DNA from: Methanobacteriota archaeon
GTDB taxonomy: Archaea > Halobacteriota > Methanosarcinia > Methanosarcinales > Methanosarcinaceae
Length of the DNA: 64,000 bases
Direction of reading: 5' to 3'
NCBI GenBank assembly: GCA_023399215.1
Contig: JAEWQJ010000049.1
Location: 133,716 to 197,715, forward strand
The position numbers and the translations under genes were made by a program. The notes beneath the pieces were generated by a model, which did not search any database, was not told where the DNA came from, and saw nothing but the letters and a program-made list of their open reading frames with translations. This document shows, one piece after another, positions 1 to 9,100 of this stretch. The stretch's first letter is position 1; each line of letters opens with the position of its first letter.

Positions 1-365
1 ATACGAAAAAGGGTATTTGGGGTAACCGGGGCTCCGGTTTCAACGTCTGATACTCCATACCCCCTGGAAAAAACGATTTCATTACCGCTGACTATAGCTA
101 TAGCCGCCCCAGGAGTGTGTGTTTTGTTCATTTCTTTGAGAACAGTTTCATCCAGGTCCTTGAAATCTACTGTTCTCCGAGTCTGTTCAGCCTGCTGTTT
201 TTCTTCAGAATCAAATTTCTGCAACTCTTCTTCATCCTCTTCTTCCACAGCCCGGTATGTACTCCCCACCTCAGTACAACCAGAAGAAAAAAGCGAGAAG
301 AACATAGGCATAAACATAAGCATAAACATAAGCATAAACACTCTATGAAATTTTGAGATTTTCAT
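1..365 (-). CDS. Beta-lactamase-family serine hydrolase, lipoprotein (N-terminal part)
   Basis: Only the first ~121 codons are in the window; the gene runs off the left edge. The product starts with a hydrophobic signal segment followed by a lipobox-like SSGC, so it is probably lipid-anchored outside the cell. A Glu-rich linker follows, then a stretch ending TPGAAIAIVSGNEIVF...GYG, typical of the start of class C beta-lactamase / penicillin-binding-protein-like hydrolases. The catalytic SxxK would lie just beyond the window. Oddly, the signal segment contains a repeated Met-Leu-Met-Phe block encoded by a 12-bp tandem repeat (about 302-343). Substrate unknown; an esterase or peptidase is as likely as a beta-lactamase. 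Confidence 0.75.
   Translation of the reverse strand, partial: MKISKFHRVFMLMFMLMFMPMFFSLFSSGCTEVGSTYRAVEEEDEEELQKFDSEEKQQAEQTRRTVDFKDLDETVLKEMNKTHTPGAAIAIVSGNEIVFSRGYGVSDVETGAPVTPNTLFR
302..343. repeat. 12-bp tandem repeat inside a signal-peptide coding region
   Basis: About three and a half copies of a 12-bp unit (cataaacataag on the + strand). On the minus strand they encode alternating Met, Leu and Phe in the hydrophobic core of the lipoprotein signal, so copy-number change would lengthen or shorten the signal core without breaking the frame. Confidence 0.7.
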
Positions 366-959
366 GATCCAGAACTCCATAACATCTGATAAAATGGTTA
401 CTAAAATAGTTTAGCCAGGGATTATTTAATATTTAGTAAATATTTTGAGTTGTCAGAAGATGGATGAAAACAGTTTCATAGATAGTTCCAGCTTGTTATA
501 ATTCACAGGAAAAAGCCCAGAGTGACGAAAAAATGAAATTCCCTGCCCCAGACTGTCTCATAACCATTATGGTCTCATAACCATTATGAATTTTACAATC
601 GGTTTGTCCTTTTTTCATTCTTGTTCGTGACACCGCTTCAAGTTCCATTAAAGGAAACAATAACTCTAAACAATTCAGTTTGAGCAGAAATTGATAACCG
701 AAAAATGGAATTGATAAATCATATCAGCAGCGATTACGTGGGAAGTTTTCCATCACCGCAGCAAGCCAGCTAGGTATCCGACTGAAATAGATCCAGCAAA
801 AAAACCGGACTGGGAAGTATATCTACCGGGTCCTCATAGATTCACTGCATAACCTCAAAGCAGAGTAGAGCTGCCAACAGGTACTATCGTTCAGGGTTCA
901 TGACTTTTCATAGATGCTGTATTTCATCTTCAGAAACGAAAAGGCTTCCAGCGATAATT
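366..959. other. Intergenic, no gene recognised
   Basis: No open frame with a ribosome binding site was found. There is a short direct repeat of 'tctcataaccattatg' near 557-590. The 730-930 segment has a more codon-like base composition than the rest but reads with stops in all frames checked; it may be a gene remnant. Confidence 0.4.
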
Positions 960-3044
960 TTACCATATCACCGGCCTTTCACTTTCTGATCTGTAGAGTT
1001 TATCCGAGAGTTTTACGTTCGGGAACGCACTGTAAAACTCAGGCACATTGAAAACCACTCCATTGACCCTGAACCTGGCTGGTGAATGGGTATCAGTCAG
1101 TGCTAACGTCCTCAGTGATTCATTTGTGTCCGATTCCCTCCATACCTGGGTGAAGCTTAAAAAGAACCTCTGGTCTCCATTGAATCCATCAATTATTTCC
1201 GGCTCCTCTTTCAATGAGAGCTTATAAGCATGGTAGGCCATGGTCAATCCGCCAAAATCTGCTACGTTCTCAGGCAGGGTCAGGTTTCCATTGACGTATA
1301 GGCCTGGCAGAACCTCGAACCTGTTATACTCGTCCACCAGAACCTCCGTGCTTTTGTTGAAGTTATTGGCATCTTCTGGTGTCCACCAATCCGTCAAATT
1401 TCCACTTGCATCGAACTTTCTGCCCTGGCTATCGAAATGGTGAGTCATCTCGTGTCCTATAATAGCACCTATGGCACCGTAATTAACAGCGTCATCAGCA
1501 TCCTTATTGAAGAAAGGAGGCTGAAGAATGCCTGCCGGGAAGACTATAATTATTTTATTGTAGTCTGCATAGGCATTAGTTTCCTGGGGATTCATCTCCC
1601 ACAGCTTGCGATTTACAGGCTGACCTATTCTATCCAGACCGCCTGGACCGTGATAGAACTTGAATTTAGAAGCCCTGAGGACATTCATAACATATGAGTC
1701 GTTCTTAACTTCAAGCTCTGAATAGTTCAGCCATTCATCTGGATAGCCTACCTGTACATCCAGAACTTCAAGCTTTTTGAGGGCTTCTTTTTTAGTCTCA
1801 GGCTCCATCCATGCAAGGTCTTGAATTCTCTCCCTGAAAGCCTTCTTCAGGTTGAATACCATCTCCTGCATCCTGGCCCTGGAATCTTGGTCAAAATATC
1901 TATCTACATAGACGCGTCCTACGGCCTCGCCCATAGCCTCATTTTCCGCTTCAATAACCCTCTTCCACCGGGGCTTCATCTCCTGCTGACCATTGAGTTT
2001 TCTCCCATAGAAATCAAAGTGCTCCTCCTCTATGTCGGAGCTCAGGTAAGGAGACGTTCCTAAAATCAGCTTCCAGCGCAGGAAGGTCTTCCAATCAGCT
2101 ATGCTCTCGTCCTGAAGAGCGATGCTTAACTCTTTAAAAAAGGAAGGATTTCTGACGTTGACCTCGGCTACATCCGGATGACCCAGAGAGCTAAAAAGGC
2201 AGGACCAGTTAATGCCTGGTGCAAAGGCCTGAAGTTCCTCAAGGCTCATCTTGTTATACGTTTTAACCTCATCGTAGTCTTCCACATTGGTAAAGGATGC
2301 ATTGGCCAGCCGGGTCTCTATCCTCATCACGGTCCTGGCATTATTCTCAGCGGTCTCTGGACTATCGCCGAGGAAGAGGAACATCCTGGTAACATGAGTC
2401 AAATACTGTTCTCTGATTTTGATGGATTCATTGTCCTGCCTGAAATAGAAATCTCTATCCGGAAGGCCTAGCCCTCCCTGAGTGAGGGTAGCAATCATGA
2501 TCTTGCTGTTCTTCTTGTCAGGTGCAGCATACATTGAAAAGAAAGGATCCAGATCGTATTCCATCATTTGTGTTGAGACTGTCTGGAGGTCGGAAGCACT
2601 GGAGATGTTGGCTATCATCTTCAACTCGCCTTTGATTGGGTCAAGACGCTGCTTTTCCAGAGTGGCATTATCCATTCCCATACTGTAGAATGTGCCGATC
2701 TTCTGCTCGAGGCTTCCATCAGGAGCTGAGGTATTACTGGCTGCACTCTCCAAAATTCCTTTAACATGGCCATAAGTCCTGTCCTCTACTATTGCAAACT
2801 CCCCGTATCGAGACTTATCCGGAGGCACAGGGTGACTTTTTATCCAGTCTCCCTCAGCATATTCATAGAAGTCGTCTCCAAGTTTTACTGAGAGATTCAT
2901 ACTTTCGGGGTCGAAAGCTTTTTCCTTTTCTGAAGTGCTCATGTTACTCCTCAAGGTTTCGGAAGAACCCAAAGCTACAATCGTTAAAGCGTTAACCAGT
3001 AAGATGCCAAAAACGAACAGATCTATTACTTCCTTCTTCTTCAT
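960..3044 (-). CDS. M13-family (neprilysin/PepO-like) zinc metallopeptidase
   Basis: The 694-residue product matches M13 endopeptidases in length and motifs. The zinc site is HEMTH at residues 531-535; the third ligand is in ENVADFGG about 60 residues downstream. The C terminus ends in the short aromatic tail usual for the family (PVIW). One N-terminal hydrophobic segment (about residues 9-26) suggests a signal anchor with the catalytic domain outside the membrane. The family degrades oligopeptides; the native substrate cannot be told. It stands alone between long spacers, and its 5' flank is a 13-bp tandem array. Confidence 0.93.
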   Translation of the reverse strand: MKKKEVIDLFVFGILLVNALTIVALGSSETLRSNMSTSEKEKAFDPESMNLSVKLGDDFYEYAEGDWIKSHPVPPDKSRYGEFAIVEDRTYGHVKGILESAASNTSAPDGSLEQKIGTFYSMGMDNATLEKQRLDPIKGELKMIANISSASDLQTVSTQMMEYDLDPFFSMYAAPDKKNSKIMIATLTQGGLGLPDRDFYFRQDNESIKIREQYLTHVTRMFLFLGDSPETAENNARTVMRIETRLANASFTNVEDYDEVKTYNKMSLEELQAFAPGINWSCLFSSLGHPDVAEVNVRNPSFFKELSIALQDESIADWKTFLRWKLILGTSPYLSSDIEEEHFDFYGRKLNGQQEMKPRWKRVIEAENEAMGEAVGRVYVDRYFDQDSRARMQEMVFNLKKAFRERIQDLAWMEPETKKEALKKLEVLDVQVGYPDEWLNYSELEVKNDSYVMNVLRASKFKFYHGPGGLDRIGQPVNRKLWEMNPQETNAYADYNKIIIVFPAGILQPPFFNKDADDAVNYGAIGAIIGHEMTHHFDSQGRKFDASGNLTDWWTPEDANNFNKSTEVLVDEYNRFEVLPGLYVNGNLTLPENVADFGGLTMAYHAYKLSLKEEPEIIDGFNGDQRFFLSFTQVWRESDTNESLRTLALTDTHSPARFRVNGVVFNVPEFYSAFPNVKLSDKLYRSESERPVIW

Positions 3045-3056
3045 GTCCCCTCAACT

Positions 3057-3162
3057 CCTACCCTCAATACTTACCCTCAATACCTACCCTCAATACCTAC
3101 CCTCAATACCTACCCTCAATTCCTACCCTCAATACTTACCCTCAATTCCTACCCTCAACTCC
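3057..3162. repeat. 13-bp tandem array before the M13 peptidase start
   Basis: Eight near-identical units of the type ctaccctcaatac, ending about 13 nt upstream of the peptidase start codon. On the minus strand the units read GTATTGAGGGTAG, so each carries a GAGGG purine block resembling a Shine-Dalgarno core. The array would be transcribed as the 5' leader. Confidence 0.9.
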
Positions 3163-3680
3163 CATGAATCCTAATCCTTACACAGTTACAAAAACGGCTT
3201 ATTTGAACTTTGTAGAAATCCTTAATCTTGCAGTATCGGATACATAAGTATAGGATACATATTGGAGTACAAAATCACACAGAGCAGACGTTGTGATCAA
3301 GTTAACTACAAAATTCCTGTTAGACACTACTTTTTAACTGTAAGCTCGCCATACCACAACACATCAACAAGTCCTATTGCCCCCGTTATAGAACATAATT
3401 ATTCTCGTAATTATTTTAAGCTACTTATACTAAAACTAGCCTTAGTTTCAAAGCTAGATTTTTAATATTACATTTAACTGGCTTGCAACTGAGTAGGAAA
3501 CAAAAAGTCAACTTACTTCAAAATTTTGGAATTTTTACATATTTAGTAGCCTGGAAAGCTGGAAAACCGAAAACGGAATTTCAGGAATGCAAAATTGTTC
3601 AATCTGATAGACTGGCAGAGAAAAAAGAAATTCTGAAGAGAAAGAGAAGAAACTATGAAAATATATAAAGATAAGAAATT
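3163..3680. other. Intergenic, no gene recognised
   Basis: A+T-rich spacer. Short open frames on the + strand (3262-3465 and 3483-3668) have no ribosome binding site, low-complexity Lys-rich products and no recognisable domain, so they are not called as genes. Confidence 0.45.
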
Positions 3681-3784
3681 AGAGCTCATCGTTGTTTTGT
3701 GTGGATATTCTCATAATATTCTCATAAAAACCAATACGGTCTTGAATTAAAAATCATCTTATCCATAGAGAATGACGAAGAGCC
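3681..3784 (-). mobile_element. MITE-like inverted-repeat element, copy A
   Basis: A roughly 104-bp non-coding element with imperfect terminal inverted repeats, starting GAGCTCATCGTTGT and ending GACGAAGAGCC. It is the reverse complement of a second copy at 41121-41212, with most positions matching. Relative to that copy it carries a tandem duplication of about 12 bp (attctcataat). It lies ~95 bp beyond the 3' end of the transporter gene. No transposase is nearby, so it would be non-autonomous. Confidence 0.75.
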
Positions 3785-3879
3785 AAAATTAGATGAATAC
3801 AGGAAAAATCCGGAAAATCTGTGAGAGATCACCAGATTTTTCCTGCGTCCCAACCTCTTTTTTGTGAAATCTCCAGATT

Positions 3880-4890
3880 TCACCCCAATTTCTTACTATG
3901 GATGCCCTTTTTGGAAGGTATCTTACTTTCATCAGGAACGGATACACTCTGTTTTGACCAGTGCCCTGCGAGGAAAGCTCCGGACAGGTTGTGCCAGATA
4001 CTAAATATCGCGCCCGGAAGCGCGGCTGCTGCTGTGAAATGTTTTATCGCAAGAGCGACACTCAGGCCGGAATTCTGCATCCCAACCTCGATTGCAATAG
4101 TCCTTGCTTCGGTTTCGCTGAACCCCAGAGCCTTTGAAACCCCATAACCGCCTGCAAGGCCAAGCCCGTTATGCAGAATCACTGCAAGCAGTACCAGCGG
4201 GCCGCTCTTTCCAAGATTTGCGCTGTTTGTCCCTATAATCACCGCAATGATAATTACTATGGCTGCGGCTGAGATTGCCGGAAAGACATCCTTCACTGCG
4301 TTTATCTTTTTTTCAAAGAAGTAGTTGATTGCAAGCCCAAGTACCACAGGCACAATTACCACCTTTACAACGCTCACAAGCATACCCATGACATCGACTT
4401 CCACGGTCTGACCTATAAGAACCCAGGTAAGGAAAGGTGTTGCTAGAAAAGCGATCAGGGTAGAAACCGAGGTAAGTACTATTGAAAGGGCCACATCGGC
4501 TTTTGCCAGATAAGAGATCACATTCGAAGCCGTACCGCCCGGACAGCAGCCCAGCAGGATCACGCCCGCAGCCAGATCAGATGGAAGCTTCAGAACCATG
4601 CAAACTACCCAGGCTGCAAGCGGCATAACTGTGTACTGCATCAAGGTGCCCAGGAGGACTGCTGAAGGTCTCTTCAATACTGCAAGGAAACTGTCCACAG
4701 AGAGTGTGATTCCCATCCCGAGCATAATAAGGCTTAGAAAAGGTACGATAAGCCCCTGATGTGGAGCAAAGTACTCAGGATAAACATATGCAACAGCCGA
4801 TAAGAGAACCGCCCAGAGAGGAAACAGAGAAGTAAATTTTTGAAGTATTTTTTGATACACTATCTCACCAGATTTACAGGATGGAGCCAC
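3880..4890 (-). CDS. Bile acid:sodium symporter (BASS/SBF) family transporter
   Basis: A 336-residue polytopic membrane protein with about nine to ten hydrophobic segments. It carries the BASS signature GCCPGGTASNVIS (around residues 110-123) and a second conserved half motif with EVGMQNSGLSVALA. Family members use a sodium gradient to import organic anions; archaeal substrates are mostly unknown. The start is a GTG at 4890; a second GTG ten codons in is also possible. It is a single-gene unit. Confidence 0.9.
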   Translation of the reverse strand: MAPSCKSGEIVYQKILQKFTSLFPLWAVLLSAVAYVYPEYFAPHQGLIVPFLSLIMLGMGITLSVDSFLAVLKRPSAVLLGTLMQYTVMPLAAWVVCMVLKLPSDLAAGVILLGCCPGGTASNVISYLAKADVALSIVLTSVSTLIAFLATPFLTWVLIGQTVEVDVMGMLVSVVKVVIVPVVLGLAINYFFEKKINAVKDVFPAISAAAIVIIIAVIIGTNSANLGKSGPLVLLAVILHNGLGLAGGYGVSKALGFSETEARTIAIEVGMQNSGLSVALAIKHFTAAAALPGAIFSIWHNLSGAFLAGHWSKQSVSVPDESKIPSKKGIHSKKLG

Positions 4891-4920
4891 ATGCCTGAAG
4901 CATAAGCATTAGAGGTTAGT

Positions 4921-4986
4921 TAAGTAAGTTCAATAAAGTAAGTAAGTTCAATAAAGTAAGTAAGTATAATAAAGTAAGTAAGTTCA
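4921..4986. repeat. 18-bp tandem repeat
   Basis: Three to four copies of aataaagtaagtaagttc just upstream of the BASS transporter gene. The remaining spacer to 5408 is A+T-rich with further loosely repeated 'ttgaaaagtac' blocks at 5058-5130 and no gene. Confidence 0.85.
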
Positions 4987-5408
4987 TAAACTCGTACAAA
5001 TAATATGGTTTATAAACAGCACTTCATGCACACTTCATTTGTTAGAAATGACTTGTGTTGAAAAGGACCCTTTTTTGAAAAGTACCTCGTTTTAAAAAGT
5101 ACATTTTTTTGAAAAATGCCTTTTATTGAAATAAATACCTGAATATAAGCCTCAATTACAAAATAAGTAAAAAATTATTGTTTAAAAATATATCTATTTC
5201 TTTACAATAAATACTGAAACTGTAAATAATTTCGAAGCTCTGTATATGCCCTGCTCTTGAACATCGTATATAATCAAACACATAAATGACTTTTTCATTT
5301 TTAAAAATTAGAACAATTGCCAGAATTATCCAGAATAGAATATGCCAACACTCACCGACTTGCTATCTATACTATCTATATATACAGGCTCTGCCGATAC
5401 AATGCCCC

Positions 5409-6107
5409 ATGAGACTGGATGCATACCTTGTAGATACGGGCTATTTTAAATCAAGAGGACGAGCCAAGACGGCTATCCTTAACGGAAATGTTAAGGTAAA
5501 CGGCACGGCAGTAACAAAAGCCTCTAGAGACGTGTCTACTGATGATATAATCGAAGTTGCTGAGGGCCTTGACCAGCCTCAGGGCTATTTCAAACTCAAG
5601 CTTATTCAGGAAGAAAGTGGAATTCTGAAGCCTGGAGATAAAGTGCTTGACCTTGGCTCCAGCGCAGGCGGCTTTCTTCTTTTTGCCTCGGAAATTGTAG
5701 GCCATATAAAAGGCATAGAATTCAGCAAGGACTTCAGGAGCGAACTTGGAAAAATTTCATATGAAAAGGAAAATGTTGAGGTAATATTCGGAGATGTCTT
5801 CACCATACCCCTGAATTTGCTTTCAGAAGAGCCCGTGGATGTGATTCTTTCGGATATGACCCTGGAACCTGAGGACTCAATTAAAGCTCTTTCAAGAGTG
5901 CTACCTCTACTGAAACCCGGAGGAAAGCTGCTTCAGGTTATCAAAATTCCTAAAAAGAAGAACCCAAAACCGATCCTGAGTAAAATCGAGAACCTTGGAC
6001 TTGAAATTCAGCAGGTTATCAATCCCAAAAAACAGGAAATTTATGTGGTCACAAGAAAACCCCTGCCCGACGAGAAAGAGCCACTTACAGAAGATCAGCC
6101 CGAATAA
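5409..6107 (+). CDS. TlyA-like S4-domain / FtsJ-type RNA 2'-O-methyltransferase
   Basis: A 232-residue protein starting MRLDAYLV at 5409. An upstream ATG at 5286 would add 41 residues that look unlike the family. Residues 1-60 form an S4 RNA-binding domain; residues ~75-225 form an SAM-binding Rossmann domain with motif I LDLGSSAGGF, an ILSDMT block with the catalytic-type Asp, VIKIP with Lys, and a final EIYVVTRK. This is the TlyA/FtsJ layout, pointing to rRNA ribose methylation. The next gene begins one base after its stop, so the two are cotranscribed. Confidence 0.88.
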   Translation: MRLDAYLVDTGYFKSRGRAKTAILNGNVKVNGTAVTKASRDVSTDDIIEVAEGLDQPQGYFKLKLIQEESGILKPGDKVLDLGSSAGGFLLFASEIVGHIKGIEFSKDFRSELGKISYEKENVEVIFGDVFTIPLNLLSEEPVDVILSDMTLEPEDSIKALSRVLPLLKPGGKLLQVIKIPKKKNPKPILSKIENLGLEIQQVINPKKQEIYVVTRKPLPDEKEPLTEDQPE

Positions 6108-6108
6108 A

Positions 6109-7002
6109 ATGAGTTTTGAGGCCTCAAAACAGATGAATACTGACAGAATAAAGAATTCATGTGGAATTGAGAAGTCTGAAGCAATAGAGAATTCAGGCGG
6201 AATAGAGAAATCTGAAGCAATAAAGAGTTCTGAAACAATAAAGGGTTCTGAAGCAATAGAGAATTCAGGCGGGATAGAGAAATCTGAAACAATAAAGGGT
6301 TCTGAAACAATAGAAAATTCTAAAGGAAAAGAGAACTCAAATGGAAAAGAGAGTTCAAGGGACTCTTTTTTCAGCAACCACGAATGCACAGAAATGCGAT
6401 CAGATTCGTATCCTGATGCCAGAATGAAAATTTACGGCCACGAAAGACCAGTTCGGCTCTTTGTTGCAGGTCTTCATGGAGATGAATGGAAAGACACGAC
6501 TGGACTTCTGAAAGGCATCAAACCTCCGAAAACCGGTTCTCTGGCCCTGATCCCACTTGTAGATTGCGGAAATTACATTTCAACCCTGAACCCGGATTAC
6601 TATCCCGTAACCGGAAAAAAGATCATCAGGGCGATTGAAGAATTAAAACCCGAAATTTACATTGAGCTTCATTCCTATTCCGGTGAAAATATTGAAAAAC
6701 TGGCCGGAAAGAACAGGCTCGAACTCATAGGAGTGCCTGCTTACAGTATCCTCAAAGAAGGAGTACTACTTGGTTCGGTCTCTCCCTGGGTTAGAAGAAA
6801 GTATTTTCCTAAAGAGGCTCTCTGCCTTTCTTTTGAACTCCGAAAAGGAAGTATGGAATCAAGAAAATTTGCCGCCCACATGATTGAAGTTCTTAAGGAA
6901 ATTCAATCAAGGGACGAATTTATTGAATATATGAAAAAAGAATATCCTGCTCAAGCGAAAAAGGCAATGGAAGATTACCTGCGGTTTTACGGAGAAATCT
7001 GA
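6109..7002 (+). CDS. DUF2119-type putative metallo-hydrolase with hexapeptide-repeat N terminus
   Basis: A 298-residue product from the ATG one base after the TlyA-like stop. Residues ~16-81 are eleven tandem hexapeptides (consensus x-S-E-A/T-I-E/K), low complexity and charged. The globular part starts about residue 96 and carries GLHGDEWKDTT and IELHSY, resembling the HxxE...H zinc site of succinylglutamate-desuccinylase/aspartoacylase-type carboxypeptidases; I place it in the archaeal family DUF2119. Chemistry is not established. An internal ATG at 6394 could give a protein without the repeat arm. Confidence 0.72.
   Translation: MSFEASKQMNTDRIKNSCGIEKSEAIENSGGIEKSEAIKSSETIKGSEAIENSGGIEKSETIKGSETIENSKGKENSNGKESSRDSFFSNHECTEMRSDSYPDARMKIYGHERPVRLFVAGLHGDEWKDTTGLLKGIKPPKTGSLALIPLVDCGNYISTLNPDYYPVTGKKIIRAIEELKPEIYIELHSYSGENIEKLAGKNRLELIGVPAYSILKEGVLLGSVSPWVRRKYFPKEALCLSFELRKGSMESRKFAAHMIEVLKEIQSRDEFIEYMKKEYPAQAKKAMEDYLRFYGEI
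6154..6351 (+). repeat. In-frame 18-bp tandem repeat coding for eleven hexapeptides
   Basis: The 18-nt unit (like aaatctgaagcaataaag) repeats eleven times with substitutions but no frame change. Two larger blocks (NSGGIE-KSEAIK and NSGGIE-KSETIK) suggest duplication of multi-unit segments. Reverse-strand frames are open here too, as expected for a periodic sequence, and are not genes. Confidence 0.85.
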
Positions 7003-7221
7003 CTTTCCAATATGAATTACTCTGCCACAGCTAGCAATTCGAGCAGGCTATTGAAGACATATAATATTTTTACTTAAAGATAGGCACAAGAAAAGTTCAC
7101 AAGATAAAATTGACCATACAAAATACTGAAAAAATAGACTAAAATAAAGACGGGAACTAAAGACGGGCACAGAAGTTTCTGTGCTTACCGTGCTTTAGTA
7201 GCTGTATAAAATTCGATTTTT

Positions 7222-8865
7222 TTACCTGCGCATGTTAAGTGCAGGAGCTGCCATTCCATCATAAGTGCTTGCCATATGCTCGGGTTTGACATTCTGCATG
7301 TCGGAGCTCTGGGCTCGAAGCATATCGTCCACACGAAGCACCATCACTGCGGCTTCGGACCCGGCTTTGACGGAGTTGATCTTAACCCTGATGGGGTCAA
7401 CAATGCCTTTTTCGAGCATATCTTCGGCAGCACCGGTATTGATGTTCAAGCCTGCGTTTTTGTTTTCGGCGTGCTTTGCCCTGAGGTTCACTATTGTATT
7501 GATAGTATCCAGACCTGCATTTCTGGCAATTGTCCTCGGGATTTCTTCAATGGCATCTGCAAAAGCCCTGATTGCCATCTGTTCACGCCCACCTATGCTG
7601 GCAGCATATGCACGAAGCCCAAGTGCGACTTCGATCTCGGAAGCTCCACCGCCTGCAACTATCCTGCCGTCTTCTATGGCGCATTTTACTACCCTGAGAG
7701 CATCGTCAATTGCGCGTTCAAGGTTGTCAACTATGTGTTCTGTACCGCCCCTGATGACAATAGATACGGATTTTGCACCCTTGCAGTCTCTGAGGTAGGT
7801 CTTACCCTGGTCGCCATCCCGGTCCTGTTCAAGGAGCCCGGCATGTCCGAGTTCTTTCTGGGTCAGTTCTTTGATATTGCGGATAGGCCTGCCGCCTGTG
7901 GCATCTACAAGGTGCTGCATGTCATCGTTCTTAACCCTGCGGGTTGCATAAATTCCCCGGTTTTGCAGGTAGGCTGCGATTTTGTCATCCATGCCTTTGG
8001 CACAGAAAACTGCATTTGCCCCTGCCCTGATGACATAGTCTGCCATCTCAAATAGAGCTTCTTCTTCCTGCTTTACAAAACCCTCAAGATCACCATATGC
8101 GTTTATCTGAAGTTTTGCTTTGTTTGTGGTCTTGGCAATCTCCATGGAGGTATCGATCAAAGCGATTGCAGGATTCGCAATTTTGAGAGGGAATTTCTTG
8201 TCCAGGGCAACCTTGTCTATTACAATGCCTTCAACAAACTCGGTATCTTCGGTCTTGCCGCCGACATCTTTTGAAAGAATAACGTCTTTGAGGTCAACTA
8301 TGCCTCTTTCCCGAATCGCGAGTGCGGCATCCACGCAGAGTTCTGCAATCAAACGGCCGTACTTTTCAGAAGCTTTGCCCGTAATAGAGGTTCTGGCAAC
8401 TTCTAAAAGCTTCTCCTTTTCGTTTTCGGCAGTTGAAATTGCCAGGTTATCTAAAACCTCAACAGCCTTCTCGGCTGCAAGCCTGTACCCCTTGACAACA
8501 ACTGTCGGGTGGACTCCATTCTCAATAAGTGCTTCCGCCTTTTCCAGCAGACTGCCTGTGAATACAACAGCACTTGTAGTCCCGTCCCCAGCCGAACTTT
8601 CAAGTGACGCTGCAACTTCGGCCACCATCTTGGCTGCCGGGTGTTCAATGGACATATCGTGTAAAATGGTTGCACCATCATTTGTGATTGTGATATCCCC
8701 AATAGGATTGACAAGCATCTTGTCCATTCCCCTCGGCCCGAGTGTGCTCTTGACTATACTGGCCACTGCCTTTGCAGCTGCAATATTCATGCTGAGCGCT
8801 TCTTTTCCCTTTGTCTCTTCTTTTCTAGGATCTACTATTATGATTGGCTGGCCACCTTTTTCCAT
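7222..8865 (-). CDS. ths: Thermosome subunit (group II chaperonin)
   Basis: A 547-residue CCT/TCP-1 family protein. It has the group II ATPase motifs TLGPRGMDKMLV, NDGATIL and GDGTTSAVVF near the N terminus and the GGGASEIEVALGLR block in the C-terminal equatorial domain. It forms the double-ring, lidded archaeal chaperonin that folds cytosolic proteins. The ATG at 8865 is preceded by GGAGG at 11 nt; a TTG three codons upstream would sit too close to it. The C terminus ends in NMRR without the Gly/Met-rich tail of many homologues. Methanosarcina usually carry several thermosome paralogues. Confidence 0.96.
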   Translation of the reverse strand: MEKGGQPIIIVDPRKEETKGKEALSMNIAAAKAVASIVKSTLGPRGMDKMLVNPIGDITITNDGATILHDMSIEHPAAKMVAEVAASLESSAGDGTTSAVVFTGSLLEKAEALIENGVHPTVVVKGYRLAAEKAVEVLDNLAISTAENEKEKLLEVARTSITGKASEKYGRLIAELCVDAALAIRERGIVDLKDVILSKDVGGKTEDTEFVEGIVIDKVALDKKFPLKIANPAIALIDTSMEIAKTTNKAKLQINAYGDLEGFVKQEEEALFEMADYVIRAGANAVFCAKGMDDKIAAYLQNRGIYATRRVKNDDMQHLVDATGGRPIRNIKELTQKELGHAGLLEQDRDGDQGKTYLRDCKGAKSVSIVIRGGTEHIVDNLERAIDDALRVVKCAIEDGRIVAGGGASEIEVALGLRAYAASIGGREQMAIRAFADAIEEIPRTIARNAGLDTINTIVNLRAKHAENKNAGLNINTGAAEDMLEKGIVDPIRVKINSVKAGSEAAVMVLRVDDMLRAQSSDMQNVKPEHMASTYDGMAAPALNMRR

Positions 8866-9100
8866 CTGAACCAAAACCTCCTTAAAATGAAGTATATATA
8901 TCGAAGCTTTTCTACTTGATAAGTTGAAGTTGTCCTGGCTATAGTCACTTTTAGCCCGAGATCAGCCTGAAAATATGATTTCATCAGTTGCCTTGTGTGA
9001 ATCAGTATTTGATCAGAAAATAACTGATAATACTTCTATAAAAACATACCGGGTATATTTCGAGTCTAGAAGGTGAAACACTTATGTTTCCTGATTACTT

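Noticed and set aside
3262..3668. Two short + strand ORFs (67 and 61 codons) in the spacer before the BASS transporter
   Set aside because: No ribosome binding sites, unusual composition, and no recognisable domain.
5907..6389. 160-codon minus-strand frame with Phe/Ser/Ile/Pro repeats
   Set aside because: It is the reverse reading of the hexapeptide repeat; periodic DNA stays open in several frames.
7265..8869. Long open frames on the + strand across the thermosome gene (177, 259 and 249 codons)
   Set aside because: They are antisense shadows caused by codon bias of the thermosome; products are low in charge, rich in Ser/Cys and match nothing, with no ribosome sites.
8886..8902. TATATATA run as thermosome promoter
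   Set aside because: It is only ~12 nt from the ribosome site, so transcription would start downstream of that site; the true promoter is probably farther upstream.
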